This document shows, in pieces, positions 1 to 10,673 of a stretch of 64,000 nucleotides of DNA. The translations under genes were made by a program, and so were the position numbers. Every line of letters begins with the position of its first letter. Position 1 is the first letter of the stretch. The stretch lies in the NCBI RefSeq assembly GCF_010501105.1, contig NZ_QVMQ01000025.1:15384-79383 (forward strand). The letters are read 5' to 3'. Below the pieces are notes generated by a model. That model was not told where the DNA came from. It saw only the letters and a list, made by a program, of their open reading frames with translations, and did not search any database. Source of the stretch: Dysgonomonas sp. 511 (lineage in GTDB: Bacteria; Bacteroidota; Bacteroidia; Bacteroidales; Dysgonomonadaceae).

Positions 1-318
1 AGAGGCAAACTCTTCGGTTAGACGAGTACCTTTGGCTACTACTTCCCAATCACGCATATACGGATTGCCTGTATTCAGATCCTGCCAGCGACGACGGCGG
101 ACGTGAAGTATTAAACTTTTCCCTCGAAGAGGAAAGTCATGTATCGATGCGGGTGGGTAAAAACCTTTGGATTGAAGGTGTTTGCCTTTACGTTCTTCTT
201 CCGATAAATCCTTCTCATCCAAATAGATTAAGATTGCTGTAGAGGTGCGTTCGGCATGGGTTACTTCAAAATAAGTCAATATGCCTTCGGGTAATAATAG
301 TTCGTAGCCTGTTTCCAT
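1..318 (-). CDS. ISAon1-type transposase N-terminal region protein, partial
   Basis: An open frame of 106 codons starts at ATG 318 (METGYELLLPEGIL...) and runs off the left edge without a stop. It resembles the small N-terminal ORF that precedes the DDE transposase in ISAon1-type elements of Bacteroidota. The translated part has a basic stretch (LHVRRRRW) about 80 residues in, compatible with DNA binding. The same first 33 residues, with minor changes, occur in the remnant starting at 61661. The catalytic ORF would lie to the left of the window. Function is inferred from resemblance to the family. Confidence 0.6.
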   Translation of the reverse strand, partial: METGYELLLPEGILTYFEVTHAERTSTAILIYLDEKDLSEEERKGKHLQSKGFYPPASIHDFPLRGKSLILHVRRRRWQDLNTGNPYMRDWEVVAKGTRLTEEFAS

Positions 319-379
319 AAAACAAAACTACTCCCTTTTTTCTAGCTCCACAACTTTCCGGGGTGAGCCCCGAAGAGCC
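1..379 (-). mobile_element. ISAon1-like insertion sequence, end fragment (cut by window edge)
   Basis: The window opens inside an insertion sequence read on the minus strand. Its outer end appears to lie at 379, where the minus strand begins GGCTCTTCGG, a terminus similar to those of ISL3-type elements. The stretch from about 369 down through the start codon at 318 and the first ~33 codons is nearly identical to a second, truncated copy at 61610-61758. That independent repeat is the main evidence that this is a mobile element. The other end lies outside the window, so terminal repeats and target duplication cannot be checked. The ISAon1 assignment rests on the protein N-terminus and is from memory. 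Confidence 0.65.
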
Positions 380-419
380 GTGATTCGCTAAGTGTTTTTC
401 TAAGTACTAAAAAACAAAA

Positions 420-444
420 GCGTGTAAACCATTGATTCACACAC
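420..444 (-). terminator. Intrinsic terminator after tRNA-Arg
   Basis: On the minus strand GTGTGTGAA (444-436) pairs with TTTACACGC (428-420), a 9-bp stem with G-T wobbles, followed by a T-rich run (complement of 408-419). It lies about 20 bp downstream of the tRNA-Arg 3' end. Confidence 0.6.
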
Positions 445-462
445 TTTATTGTTTTCTAAGAG

Positions 463-536
463 TGACCACGACAGGATTCAAACCTGTAACCTTCTGATCC
501 GTAGTCAGATGCTCTATTCAGTTGAGCTACGTAGCC
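463..536 (-). tRNA. tRNA-Arg (anticodon ACG)
   Basis: Read on the minus strand this folds as a standard 74-nt tRNA. The acceptor stem is GGCTACG/CGTGGTC with wobble pairs, the D stem GCTC/GAGC, the anticodon stem TCTGA/TCAGA around loop CTACGGA (anticodon ACG), and the T arm ACAGG-TTTGAAT-CCTGT. The CCA end is not encoded. ACG is read as ICG after deamination and decodes CGN arginine codons. It has its own promoter and terminator and stands alone. Confidence 0.95.
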
Positions 537-555
537 GTTTTCCTTAAATGCGTTG

Positions 556-587
556 CAAAGATAGAATAGTTTTGCTTATATTCCAAA
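556..587 (-). promoter_or_regulatory. Promoter of tRNA-Arg
   Basis: On the minus strand TTTG (587-584), 20 nt, then TATCTTTG (563-556) matches the Bacteroidetes sigma-70 consensus TTTG-19/21-TAnnTTTG. The -7 box ends 19 bp before the tRNA 5' end. Confidence 0.8.
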
Positions 588-716
588 TTTGTAGAGGTTA
601 TTTTTTAGATAAAATTAAAGAGAATATGTATCTGCTGTCTATTTCCTTGTGTTTGTGATGTTTATAACATATGTGAAGTGTTATTTAATAAGAATATATC
701 GTTTTTCGATAAATTA

Positions 717-748
717 TTTGTGAATTTCGAAAATAATTTATTCTTTTG
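717..748 (+). promoter_or_regulatory. Putative promoter of the DUF2975/HTH pair
   Basis: TTTG (717-720), a 20-nt spacer and TTCTTTTG (741-748) fit the Bacteroidetes promoter with one mismatch in the -7 box. It lies 38 bp upstream of the start codon at 787. Confidence 0.45.
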
Positions 749-786
749 CATATAGATATTTGAACTAAATAAAAAAAATAAATGTT

Positions 787-1443
787 ATGAATAAGAAAAT
801 TAAAGTTTACAGTATTTTGTTGGCACTAGTTTTTGTGGGAAGTTTTGTCCATATGGTGTATACTGAAAAAGATGAAATAGTGTCCTCGTTTAAGCAAGGA
901 GCAAAAGATGGAGGAGGAAACTCATCTTTTTTCAGCAGTATTCCCGTTATGCTCGAACCTATGGATGGTAATCAGGCTGTGCCTGTGCTGCACGACCAAA
1001 AAACAAACAAAGATCTAAAAACTACAGACTATACATATAAAGTACGGATAGAGGTGCCGGACGGATCTATCCCTACACATTATTATATTATCGAAGTGGT
1101 AATGTCGGTCTTTACCGTGTTTTTTATGATTGCTTTGCTGGCTTTTCCATTCCTCTTTTTCAATGTGATATACAATATCGGTAAAAATAAGATGATAAGC
1201 GACTCCACTACTTTCAAACTCCGAGTGATGGGCTGGACGCTCATCGGTTGGTTTATACTCGAATCTGTTATTTGTTATATGGATATGTCGCTGGCAAAAC
1301 AATCATTGGATATAAATGGATTTAACATAACGGGAGAAAGCGTCAGTGCATATCCGCTTATACTAGGACTGATAATGCTGATTATCACAGAGGTAATCAA
1401 TTATGCCCTGAAAATGAAAGAAGAACAGGATTTAACTATCTAA
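787..1443 (+). CDS. DUF2975-like membrane protein
   Basis: This 218-residue protein has an N-terminal hydrophobic helix (about 6-26), a soluble loop, and three more hydrophobic segments (about 105-130, 145-165 and 188-208). That layout, and its position directly in front of a small Cro/CI-type regulator, fits the DUF2975 family. In that family a membrane protein of unknown function is paired with a YozG-like HTH protein. The next gene starts 37 bp downstream on the same strand, so the two are probably co-transcribed. The role is not known; a membrane-linked regulatory pair is inferred from gene order only. Confidence 0.6.
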   Translation: MNKKIKVYSILLALVFVGSFVHMVYTEKDEIVSSFKQGAKDGGGNSSFFSSIPVMLEPMDGNQAVPVLHDQKTNKDLKTTDYTYKVRIEVPDGSIPTHYYIIEVVMSVFTVFFMIALLAFPFLFFNVIYNIGKNKMISDSTTFKLRVMGWTLIGWFILESVICYMDMSLAKQSLDINGFNITGESVSAYPLILGLIMLIITEVINYALKMKEEQDLTI

Positions 1444-1480
1444 TAGAAATTGTAATAAAGAAACTGAAAATGAATAAGAT

Positions 1481-1690
1481 ATGGCAATAATAGTAAATCT
1501 GGATGTAATGATGGCAAAACGGAAGATGTCGCTCAACGAATTATCGGAAAAGGTAGATATCACTCCTGCCAACCTTTCTATATTGAAAACGGGCAAAGCC
1601 AAAGCCATACGTTTCAGCACGCTCGAAGCGATATGCAAGGAGTTGGAATGCCAGCCCGGCGATATATTGGAATTTAAAGAAGGTGGATAA
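1481..1690 (+). CDS. YozG-like HTH transcriptional regulator
   Basis: A 69-residue protein that is almost entirely one Cro/CI helix-turn-helix domain. Recognisable parts are the MSLNELSEKVDIT helix pair, the LSILKTGKAKAIRFSTL recognition region and the end ICKELECQPGDILEF, as in YozG-type regulators. It follows the DUF2975-like gene by 37 bp on the same strand and converges with dapA, whose stop is 7 bp away. It probably controls its own operon; its targets cannot be read from the sequence. Confidence 0.8.
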   Translation: MAIIVNLDVMMAKRKMSLNELSEKVDITPANLSILKTGKAKAIRFSTLEAICKELECQPGDILEFKEGG

Positions 1691-1696
1691 CAGAGG

Positions 1697-2590
1697 TCAG
1701 CAGTCGATATTTAGTTCTTGCAACACATGGCGTATCTGCTCGTAAGTGGTGATGCGCGTAGGGACAAGCGGCAATCGCAACTTGTTTTCTATGTATCCCA
1801 TCATGTTGAGCATACATTTCACCCCGGCAGGGTTGCCATCGACAAACAGCAGGTTGAACAACTCGTTGAAACTATGATGTATGGTAAGCGCGCTGCTGTA
1901 ATCGCCTTCGAGGGCGAGGCGCGTCATTCGACTGAACTCCTTCGGGAAAGCGTTTCCTATAACGGATATTACTCCTATCGCCCCTAATGTTATCAGAGGG
2001 AAAGTGATACCATCGTCGCCCGAAATGACATCGAAATGCTCTGGCTTACGTTTGATTATTTCGTCCATTTGCGTCATATTTCCCGAAGCCTCTTTCACTG
2101 CAATAATATTAGGGAAATCGTTGGCTATGCGCAAAGTGGTATCGGCAGTCATATTTACACCAGTGCGTCCCGGTACGTTGTACGAGATTATTGGTAGTGA
2201 AGAAACCTCAGATATGGCTTTGTAGTGTTGATAAATGCCTTCCTGCGAGGGTTTGTTGTAATAAGGTACTACAGATAATATACCGTCGATGCCGTTATAA
2301 TCGTTTTTCTTTAGCTTGTCTACTATGGCGCGTGTATTGTTTCCGCCTTCGCCTAAAATAATGGGGATCTGTCCGCCCACACGGCTGACTACCAATTCCA
2401 CAACCTGCTTCTTCTCATCTTCGGTCAGTGTAGGGGTTTCGGCTGTAGTTCCCAGCACTACGAGATAATCAGTACCATTTTGCAGCTGGTAATCCACAAG
2501 ACGCAAGAGGGCATCATAATCCACGCTTTCGTCTTCTTTGAAAGGAGTAATCAGTGCCACTCCCATTCCTCTCAGGTTTATTCTCGGCAT
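1697..2590 (-). CDS. dapA: 4-hydroxy-tetrahydrodipicolinate synthase
   Basis: This enzyme condenses pyruvate with aspartate semialdehyde, the first committed step to lysine and meso-diaminopimelate in the cytoplasm. The 297-residue length is normal for the family. Visible landmarks are the N-terminal GMGVALITPFKED, the TTAETPTL substrate loop, the active-site tyrosine in SYNVPGRTGVN (about residue 136), the Schiff-base lysine in AVKEASGN (about 165) and the GDDG segment. It is transcribed alone on the minus strand; a TAATTTTG element at 2649-2656 could be its -7 box but no good -33 partner is seen. Confidence 0.96.
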   Translation of the reverse strand: MPRINLRGMGVALITPFKEDESVDYDALLRLVDYQLQNGTDYLVVLGTTAETPTLTEDEKKQVVELVVSRVGGQIPIILGEGGNNTRAIVDKLKKNDYNGIDGILSVVPYYNKPSQEGIYQHYKAISEVSSLPIISYNVPGRTGVNMTADTTLRIANDFPNIIAVKEASGNMTQMDEIIKRKPEHFDVISGDDGITFPLITLGAIGVISVIGNAFPKEFSRMTRLALEGDYSSALTIHHSFNELFNLLFVDGNPAGVKCMLNMMGYIENKLRLPLVPTRITTYEQIRHVLQELNIDC

Positions 2591-2754
2591 AAACGTTTAT
2601 CAAGCTTTGTTCTTAGTTCCCGGATGGGAGCATCTATTTCAATAAGTGCAAAATTAAGAATTAATTCACACCTTATGATTATAATGGAGGTAATTTTTTA
2701 AGCAGAATAAATAATTATCGCAAAAGTGTAAACCATTTGTATTGATAATGGAAC

Positions 2755-2795
2755 AAAGAAGCCATTTCCTGCATTAAGAGGTCATGGCTTCTTTT
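2755..2795. terminator. Terminator-like hairpin after galK
   Basis: AAAGAAGCCAT (2755-2765) and ATGGCTTCTTT (2784-2794) form a perfect 11-bp stem. The T tract is better on the plus strand, but the position fits termination of galK, which is read leftwards and ends at 2840. Confidence 0.55.
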
Positions 2796-2839
2796 ATTAT
2801 TAATGTTGTCCTATTCTCCTGTCTTGCAGGATCTAGTGG

Positions 2840-3985
2840 TTACAGCTTTCTTGCACCATCTTTGATTACTACATCGTAAACTTTAGGTTTGATTTTGAAC
2901 TTCTGCTCGTAGCTTTCGGTTGCACGTTTGATAAATCCGTCGTACAATTCGTTCTTCACAAGGTTGATGGTACAACCTCCGAATCCGCCGCCCATTACGC
3001 GCGAGCCGGCAACACCGCATTCGCGTGCTATATCGTTGAGGAAGTCGAGTTCATCGCAACTTACTTCATATTTGCGGCTCAAACCGATATGAGTTTCGTA
3101 CATTTTCTTACCTACAGTTTCGTAGTCGCCTTTTTCAAGGGCTTCGCAGGCATCGAGCAGGCGTTGTATTTCTTCGATAACAAATTCGGCGCGGATATAG
3201 TCTTCTGCACTTACTTCGTTGGCTACTTCACGAAGCATTGCCATATTGGCATCGCGAAGCAATTTAACTTCAGGATGGCGTTTTGCAATGGCAGCAGCTA
3301 CATTTTCACACGATTGACGACGTTTGTTGTACGCACCTTCTGCCAGATTGTGGGAAACACAAGTGTTTATCAACACCAAGCGGTATCCTTCCGGATTGAA
3401 CGGTACATATTGATATTCGAGCGAACGGCAATCGAGACGGATCAGCGAGCCTTCTTTACCGAAACATGACGCAAATTGATCCATGATGCCGCACATCACG
3501 CCTACATAATTATGTTCTGTAGCTTGCCCGATTAGCGCCAGTTCGAAACGGTCGAAACCGAGATTGAATTGGTCGTTGACAGCAAAGCCAAAGCAGCTTT
3601 CCAAAGCAGCCGAAGAAGACATCCCTGCACCCAAAGGTACATCGCCCGAAAATACAGTGTCGAATCCCGGTACTGCCTTTCCTTTCTTTATCATTTCGCG
3701 GCAAACGCCGTAAATATATTTTGCCCATTGTTTGGCGGGAAGGTCATTTTCGCCCAGTCCAAATTCAGCCGATTCCTCAAGGTCGAGGGCAAAGGCGCGT
3801 ACTTTGTCTGTCCCGTTTGGCTTGATTTCGCAATACATGCCTTTGTCGATGGCTCCCGGCAATACAAACCCGCCGTTGTAGTCTGTATGTTCACCGATAA
3901 GGTTTACACGTCCCGGAGATGTGTACAAAGTGCCGCCCTCTCCGTAAAGGGCTTTAAATTTTTCCTGAATTTTGTTTAAATCCAT
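2840..3985 (-). CDS. galK: Galactokinase
   Basis: Phosphorylates galactose at C1 with ATP, the entry step of the Leloir pathway. The protein is 381 residues, normal for GalK. It shows the GalK signature GRVNLIGEHTDYNGG (about 26-40), the GHMP-kinase ATP loop PLGAGMSSSAALE (about 116-128), the Asp in GIMDQFAS (about 167-174) and the C-terminal GGGFGGCTI motif. A good promoter lies about 75 bp upstream. galE or galT do not adjoin it here. Confidence 0.96.
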   Translation of the reverse strand: MDLNKIQEKFKALYGEGGTLYTSPGRVNLIGEHTDYNGGFVLPGAIDKGMYCEIKPNGTDKVRAFALDLEESAEFGLGENDLPAKQWAKYIYGVCREMIKKGKAVPGFDTVFSGDVPLGAGMSSSAALESCFGFAVNDQFNLGFDRFELALIGQATEHNYVGVMCGIMDQFASCFGKEGSLIRLDCRSLEYQYVPFNPEGYRLVLINTCVSHNLAEGAYNKRRQSCENVAAAIAKRHPEVKLLRDANMAMLREVANEVSAEDYIRAEFVIEEIQRLLDACEALEKGDYETVGKKMYETHIGLSRKYEVSCDELDFLNDIARECGVAGSRVMGGGFGGCTINLVKNELYDGFIKRATESYEQKFKIKPKVYDVVIKDGARKL

Positions 3986-4056
3986 GGTTACGAGTTGTTT
4001 TAGGTTAAATAAATAATGTATATATTAGTTCATCTTTCCTTGTGTAAAAAGGAGAC

Positions 4057-4087
4057 ACAAGATACGTCTTTTTTAACAAAGGACAAA
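4057..4087 (-). promoter_or_regulatory. Promoter of galK
   Basis: On the minus strand TTTG (4087-4084), a 19-nt spacer and TATCTTGT (4064-4057) fit the Bacteroidetes promoter with one mismatch. It is about 70 bp upstream of the galK ATG. Confidence 0.5.
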
Positions 4088-4208
4088 GGGTTTTCGCAGC
4101 CGATTGTCTTATATTGTACGCTTTATTATATCTTTTTAATTATTCGTAGATACGAGCAGATAAGATATGAGATATAAGTTTTATTTTTATGGAGAGAAGC
4201 CCCCTCTT

Positions 4209-4243
4209 TCATTCTGAACGAAGTGAAGAATCTCTTTCATCCA
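4209..4243. repeat. Dispersed intergenic repeat between ligA and galK
   Basis: The 315-bp gap between galK and ligA contains the near-palindromic stretch CATTCTGAACGAAGTGAAGA (4209-4228) and flanking bases. In it, TTCTGAACG and CGAAGTGAAGAA can partly fold back. This phrase is familiar from intergenic regions of many Bacteroidota genomes. Only one copy is in this window, so calling it a repeat relies on general knowledge. The rest of the gap holds the galK promoter and AT-rich sequence. Confidence 0.4.
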
Positions 4244-4300
4244 ACACTATATTCATATTTTTTCATTTAAGAATACCCATTCAGGATTAAAGGCGGTAAT

Positions 4301-6412
<2,112 letters not shown>

Positions 6413-7531
6413 TCAATTGTTAGGTTTCAAATCCATATCAGAGGCAAATGCTTTTATTATATGCTCTGCCAGAATCATATGCCCTATATCATTCAAATGC
6501 ACGCCATCCGCAGTGAAGTCGTGAACCGAATCGAAACAGGAATTATCTATCCATACTATATCTGCGTCTTGCTGTTTCAATTTTTCGTAGATTTCGAACA
6601 GCAGTTTATTGCGGACTTCGGTATAGGCTTTCGACTTTTTATCGAAATCATTGTTGAACAGCGAAACATTCTCCCGTATAAACCCTTCGACAAGATATAC
6701 TCTTTTTCCTTGTTTCAGCAATCCTTCTATAAACTGCGAGGCATGGCCTTCAACGTTGTCCAAAGTTGTATTAGGCACACATTCGAGTACAATCTCCTTC
6801 GAATCTATACCGGCGAGAAAAGGCAGCATCTCCAAATCGAATAGCCCAAGACCGGAGAAGCCTACATTGATTACTTCTCTTTCCAGGCTTCGCGACAGGA
6901 TGTTCGGGTAGCTTAGCCCCGGTCGCGAAGGGCTTGACCCCTGCGTTATGCTCGATCCGTAGATTATTATCTTCCTTTCACTATCCAACACTTCCTGTTT
7001 TTCTATATACGAACCATTGTCTACCCCTATTTCCAGTTTGCTCACTTCAGAGTAGGTCGGTAGATTGATGAGGAAAATCTTTTCTGAGTTATCCATAAAA
7101 TCTAACGCTTCGGAACAATTGAATATCTCATTATCGGGGATCGCCGAGGCTACATATACAAAGCTGCTGTCTTTATATTGATACAGGTCGATGCCGGCTC
7201 TGCACAACAGGCTCATAGAGTGGAATGGGGCGATGTTGTCGTTTTCCCATTTGAGCGCAATTCGTGTGGAATTTGTTCTGAAGGCAATGCTTACACCTGT
7301 AGAGGTAGTGGATATATATTCGAATCCTTTTATTTTGTCGAATCTTTTCAGGTCTTTTGTCAGGCTTCCGTATATGGTGAATTGGGTTGCATCGTGATAG
7401 TTTATATCGTTATTCGAAATGTAATTTATGCGGAATTTATTGAACTGGATAGTGAAGTAATCTTTTTTGAGAAGAAAGATGGTGATTGCAGCCAATAATA
7501 TTATGGCGATTGTTTTTATATGGATTTTCAT
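6413..7531 (-). CDS. SGNH/GDSL-family hydrolase with N-terminal membrane anchor
   Basis: A 372-residue protein with an N-terminal hydrophobic segment (MKIHIKTIAIILLAAITIFL), so it is probably exported or membrane anchored. Residues about 40-190 form the beta-sandwich that often precedes the catalytic domain in Bacteroidales SGNH hydrolases. Block I is YGSSITQGSS (about 192-201, nucleophile Ser), block II NVGFSGLG, and the Asp-His pair lies in DGVHLNDIGH near the C-terminus. The family removes acyl groups from sugars or lipids; the substrate is unknown. It follows the GldF-GldG gene by 31 bp on the same strand and may be co-transcribed with it. Confidence 0.8.
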   Translation of the reverse strand: MKIHIKTIAIILLAAITIFLLKKDYFTIQFNKFRINYISNNDINYHDATQFTIYGSLTKDLKRFDKIKGFEYISTTSTGVSIAFRTNSTRIALKWENDNIAPFHSMSLLCRAGIDLYQYKDSSFVYVASAIPDNEIFNCSEALDFMDNSEKIFLINLPTYSEVSKLEIGVDNGSYIEKQEVLDSERKIIIYGSSITQGSSPSRPGLSYPNILSRSLEREVINVGFSGLGLFDLEMLPFLAGIDSKEIVLECVPNTTLDNVEGHASQFIEGLLKQGKRVYLVEGFIRENVSLFNNDFDKKSKAYTEVRNKLLFEIYEKLKQQDADIVWIDNSCFDSVHDFTADGVHLNDIGHMILAEHIIKAFASDMDLKPNN

Positions 7532-7561
7532 GTGTTTGTGTAGTTTTTGTTATTCTTTCGT

Positions 7562-9958
7562 TTATCCCCCATACTTCCTCTTACGATACAATACCACTCC
7601 GCCCATTATCAGTAGCACAAATAAAGGAGGGAACACTATATTTATCAACGCATAACGGTCGCGGCTTTCATACGACAGTTTCTTATCGAGAATGTATAAT
7701 TGCTGCTTTTTTGTACGCAACACCATCAACCCTTCATCGTCGGTAAGCCAGTTTACAGCATTTACTATAAAGTCGCGGTTGCCGTATTGTTGCCCCGATA
7801 CACGGTCGTAGCCCATGGGCAAAACCGTACTGTTGCCGCCCTGACCTTCTATGCCGTTGGTGATGATGTCGGACGACGAAACCACAATCATTCTTGTATC
7901 CGTACTTTTCTGGATGATCTTGCGCCCTGCTGTCTCCACACTGTCGGGAATTATGCGTCCGGCATACAGTGACGCGAACCGTCCTTGCAGGCTTACCGCA
8001 ACAGGGATAAAGGAGTGGTCGAAATAATCAGGCGTATTTTGTACGCGTTCCACATCGAAGTCGATGGTTTCGGGCACCTTCACCAAGCGGGTGTTTGCCG
8101 ATGTGGTGAGCAGGATGTCTTTCTTTATGTCTGCCGACTTATTTACCACGTCTACCGAACTGGCAAAGCCTGCCAGTACATCGCGTATATTCTTTGTAAT
8201 TACCCGATCGGGCGAAGGCATCAGCAGCGGTTGGTAATAGTTGGGCACTTCTATTGTGCTTTGTGTTTCGCTGCCGGATACCAGGTAGGTGGTTATGCAC
8301 TGCTGGTCTTGTATCAGGTCGGCATTGATGCGTACGCCGTATGTAAACAGCATATCGTCAAGATTGGTGTCGTTTTTCATGCTTGGCGACTGCCCCGTCC
8401 GGGCAAGTTGCTGGTGCGAATAGTATGCGCCGTCTACCAGCCACAGCACCTTGCCTCCCTGCATGATATATTGGTCGAGGATGTATTTTTCGGTTTCGCT
8501 GTATCGTTTCAACGGGCCTGCAATGATTACGGCATCGAAATCGTCGAGTTCGCCGGTGCGGTTGCCTATCTCACCGCGGTTCACAAAGTAGTATTTCGCC
8601 AGTACTTCTTCAGCATCGTAGACGTAGGTACGTGGTATTTCGTCGTGTCCTTCTATGAAAGCGATAGTTTTAGGCCGTTCTTGTTGCAATAATCGTATAG
8701 CGTCTGTAAATTCAAATTCGAGGCTTTCGGCTGAGGCATTCAGGTTTTGCTCTGCCGTATATCCTTTTACGTTTTTCAGCAGGGGTACAACAAGGGTGTC
8801 GCTGCCGTTTATAACCTGTGCATAAGGGTATATCACTTTCCGGCTGATCTTTCCCTCACGATCGGTTTCGTTGAGAAAGATACCTGTCATACCCGCTTCG
8901 TGCATCGCATCGAATACCTGTTGCGGAGTGTTTCCTAGTTGGTATGGCGATACATAATCTATTGCTATCTTATTGTTGGCATAACTGTTGAAATCGTCGA
9001 GAAGCGTACGTGTTGCATCCTGTAGATGTTGGAAGCCGTAGTTGAGTTCGCCCGTCAGATAGATGTTTATTTTCAAAGGTTTGCCCTCAGCTACACCTTT
9101 AAGCAGGTCTTTCGAATATTGGCTCAGAGTGAAACGTTTGTCGGCGGTGAAGTCGAAGCGGTTGTTTGGTATAAACATTAGTATAAGGTTAAAAACCAGA
9201 AAACAGGATATTCCATATGTCAATGCTTTCCTTCTCTTTTTGTTTAGGGCAAAATGTATAGCAATGCCCGACAGCAAGATGTAGTTGGTTATGACAACAA
9301 GGTCGTTTACCTGTATTACTCCCCTCTGCATTTGCCTGTAGTGGTACGATAAGCCCAGCGAGGACATAAAGCCCTTGATTTTTCCCGATATGAACAGCTC
9401 TGCCAACAGGTCGAAGCCATAGAATACAAACAGGCATAATATGAGCGACAGCAAGAAAGCCGCCACCTGATTGCGTGTAGCCGCCGACCCTGCCATCCCT
9501 ATGGCTATGAATACAGAGGTAAGCAAGAGCAGTGATATATAAGATGCTGTAATGCCTGCCATGTCGATATTGCCAGTCGGGTTTGCCAGTTGGTAAAGCG
9601 AATATACATACAGCATGGTAGGCAATATGGTGATGACGACAAAAATAAATACGGCCAGAAATTTACTCAAACAGATGGAAGCAATGCTTACAGGGCGTAT
9701 AAGTAATGTGTCGAGAGTCTTGTTCCGCCTTTCTTCTGCAAAAGTCCGCATCGTTAGTGCCGGAATCAGTACCGACAGTATGATGGCAGCCAAAGCGAAG
9801 AAATGCTTCGTATCGGCATATCCACTATCTATAATATTGTAGCTTCCCGAGAAAAACCATAACAGACAGCCTGTTGCCAATAGAAAAACAAGGGCGAAAA
9901 ATGCACTTGCCGGCGAGCAAAAGACAGACTTGATTTCTCTGTATATCAAAGCTTTCAT
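7562..9958 (-). CDS. GldF-GldG fusion, gliding-type ABC transporter membrane protein
   Basis: This 798-residue protein joins two parts that are separate genes in Flavobacterium. Residues about 1-240 are an ABC-2 permease like GldF, with six hydrophobic helices and the conserved TMRTFAEERRNKTLDTLL loop. Residues about 250-798 are GldG-like: NNRFDFTADKRFTLS marks its start, a large extracytoplasmic domain follows, and a final transmembrane helix ends in RKRKYGG. The combined length is about the sum of the two Flavobacterium proteins. The ATPase partner GldA is not in the window. In gliding bacteria GldAFG is needed for motility; in non-gliding Bacteroidales its role is unclear. Confidence 0.85.
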   Translation of the reverse strand: MKALIYREIKSVFCSPASAFFALVFLLATGCLLWFFSGSYNIIDSGYADTKHFFALAAIILSVLIPALTMRTFAEERRNKTLDTLLIRPVSIASICLSKFLAVFIFVVITILPTMLYVYSLYQLANPTGNIDMAGITASYISLLLLTSVFIAIGMAGSAATRNQVAAFLLSLILCLFVFYGFDLLAELFISGKIKGFMSSLGLSYHYRQMQRGVIQVNDLVVITNYILLSGIAIHFALNKKRRKALTYGISCFLVFNLILMFIPNNRFDFTADKRFTLSQYSKDLLKGVAEGKPLKINIYLTGELNYGFQHLQDATRTLLDDFNSYANNKIAIDYVSPYQLGNTPQQVFDAMHEAGMTGIFLNETDREGKISRKVIYPYAQVINGSDTLVVPLLKNVKGYTAEQNLNASAESLEFEFTDAIRLLQQERPKTIAFIEGHDEIPRTYVYDAEEVLAKYYFVNRGEIGNRTGELDDFDAVIIAGPLKRYSETEKYILDQYIMQGGKVLWLVDGAYYSHQQLARTGQSPSMKNDTNLDDMLFTYGVRINADLIQDQQCITTYLVSGSETQSTIEVPNYYQPLLMPSPDRVITKNIRDVLAGFASSVDVVNKSADIKKDILLTTSANTRLVKVPETIDFDVERVQNTPDYFDHSFIPVAVSLQGRFASLYAGRIIPDSVETAGRKIIQKSTDTRMIVVSSSDIITNGIEGQGGNSTVLPMGYDRVSGQQYGNRDFIVNAVNWLTDDEGLMVLRTKKQQLYILDKKLSYESRDRYALINIVFPPLFVLLIMGGVVLYRKRKYGG

Positions 9959-10225
9959 ATATGTATGTATATATAGGATGGTATTTTGAACCTCAAAATA
10001 TAAATTAAACAGAAAGTAAAGATAGTTATTTTATTGTTTTGAAAGATAATCTGTTCCGAAGCAGGGTTATTTTAAACAAAATTCGTTAATTTGCGTTCTA
10101 AAGAAAGCGTTGATTGAAGAATGTAATGAGTGTTTTGCTTGCCATGCAGAGGAATGAAGCGTCTTTTTTACGATTGATTGTGTAAATTAAACTGATTAAT
10201 AATATAATAAGCAACTAAATTAATT

Positions 10226-10636
10226 ATGGCAATAATAAAGGAACTGAAAGAGTTTATGATGCGCGGCAACGTGATAGATATGGCTGTCGGTGTTATTGTA
10301 GGAGGTGCGTTTGGGAAAATAGTATCATCGCTGGTTAGCGATATCGTTATGCCTCCCATTGGTATATTAGTGGGTGGGGTAGACTTTACCGACCTCAAAC
10401 TGGAACTGAAGCAGGCTACTGCCGACGCTGCTGCTGTAACTATCAATTACGGCACATTCCTGCAAACTGTGTTCGATTTTGTTATCATTGCAACAGCTAT
10501 ATTTTTTGCTATCAAGGCTATCAACTCGTTTAAGAAGAAACAAGAAGATGCGCCAGCTGCTCCCCCTGCACCAACCAAGGAAGAGCAATTGCTGACAGAA
10601 ATAAGGGACTTGCTGAAAGAGCAAAACCAAAAATAA
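10226..10636 (+). CDS. mscL: Large-conductance mechanosensitive channel
   Basis: The 136-residue pentameric inner-membrane channel opens under membrane tension and releases solutes on osmotic downshock. The sequence begins with the cytoplasmic amphipathic helix ([20 protein letters not shown]), followed by TM1 ([20 protein letters not shown]), a periplasmic loop, TM2 (about 83-103) and the C-terminal helix [14 protein letters not shown]. It is followed 37 bp downstream by the M48 peptidase gene on the same strand. Confidence 0.96.
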   Translation: MAIIKELKEFMMRGNVIDMAVGVIVGGAFGKIVSSLVSDIVMPPIGILVGGVDFTDLKLELKQATADAAAVTINYGTFLQTVFDFVIIATAIFFAIKAINSFKKKQEDAPAAPPAPTKEEQLLTEIRDLLKEQNQK

Positions 10637-10673
10637 AACCATTAACTGAAACTAAAATCAAAACTGATCTATT

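Noticed and set aside
2649-2656. dapA promoter with -7 TAATTTTG
   Set aside because: The -7 match is fine but no TTTG lies 18-21 bp upstream, so it is only mentioned with dapA.
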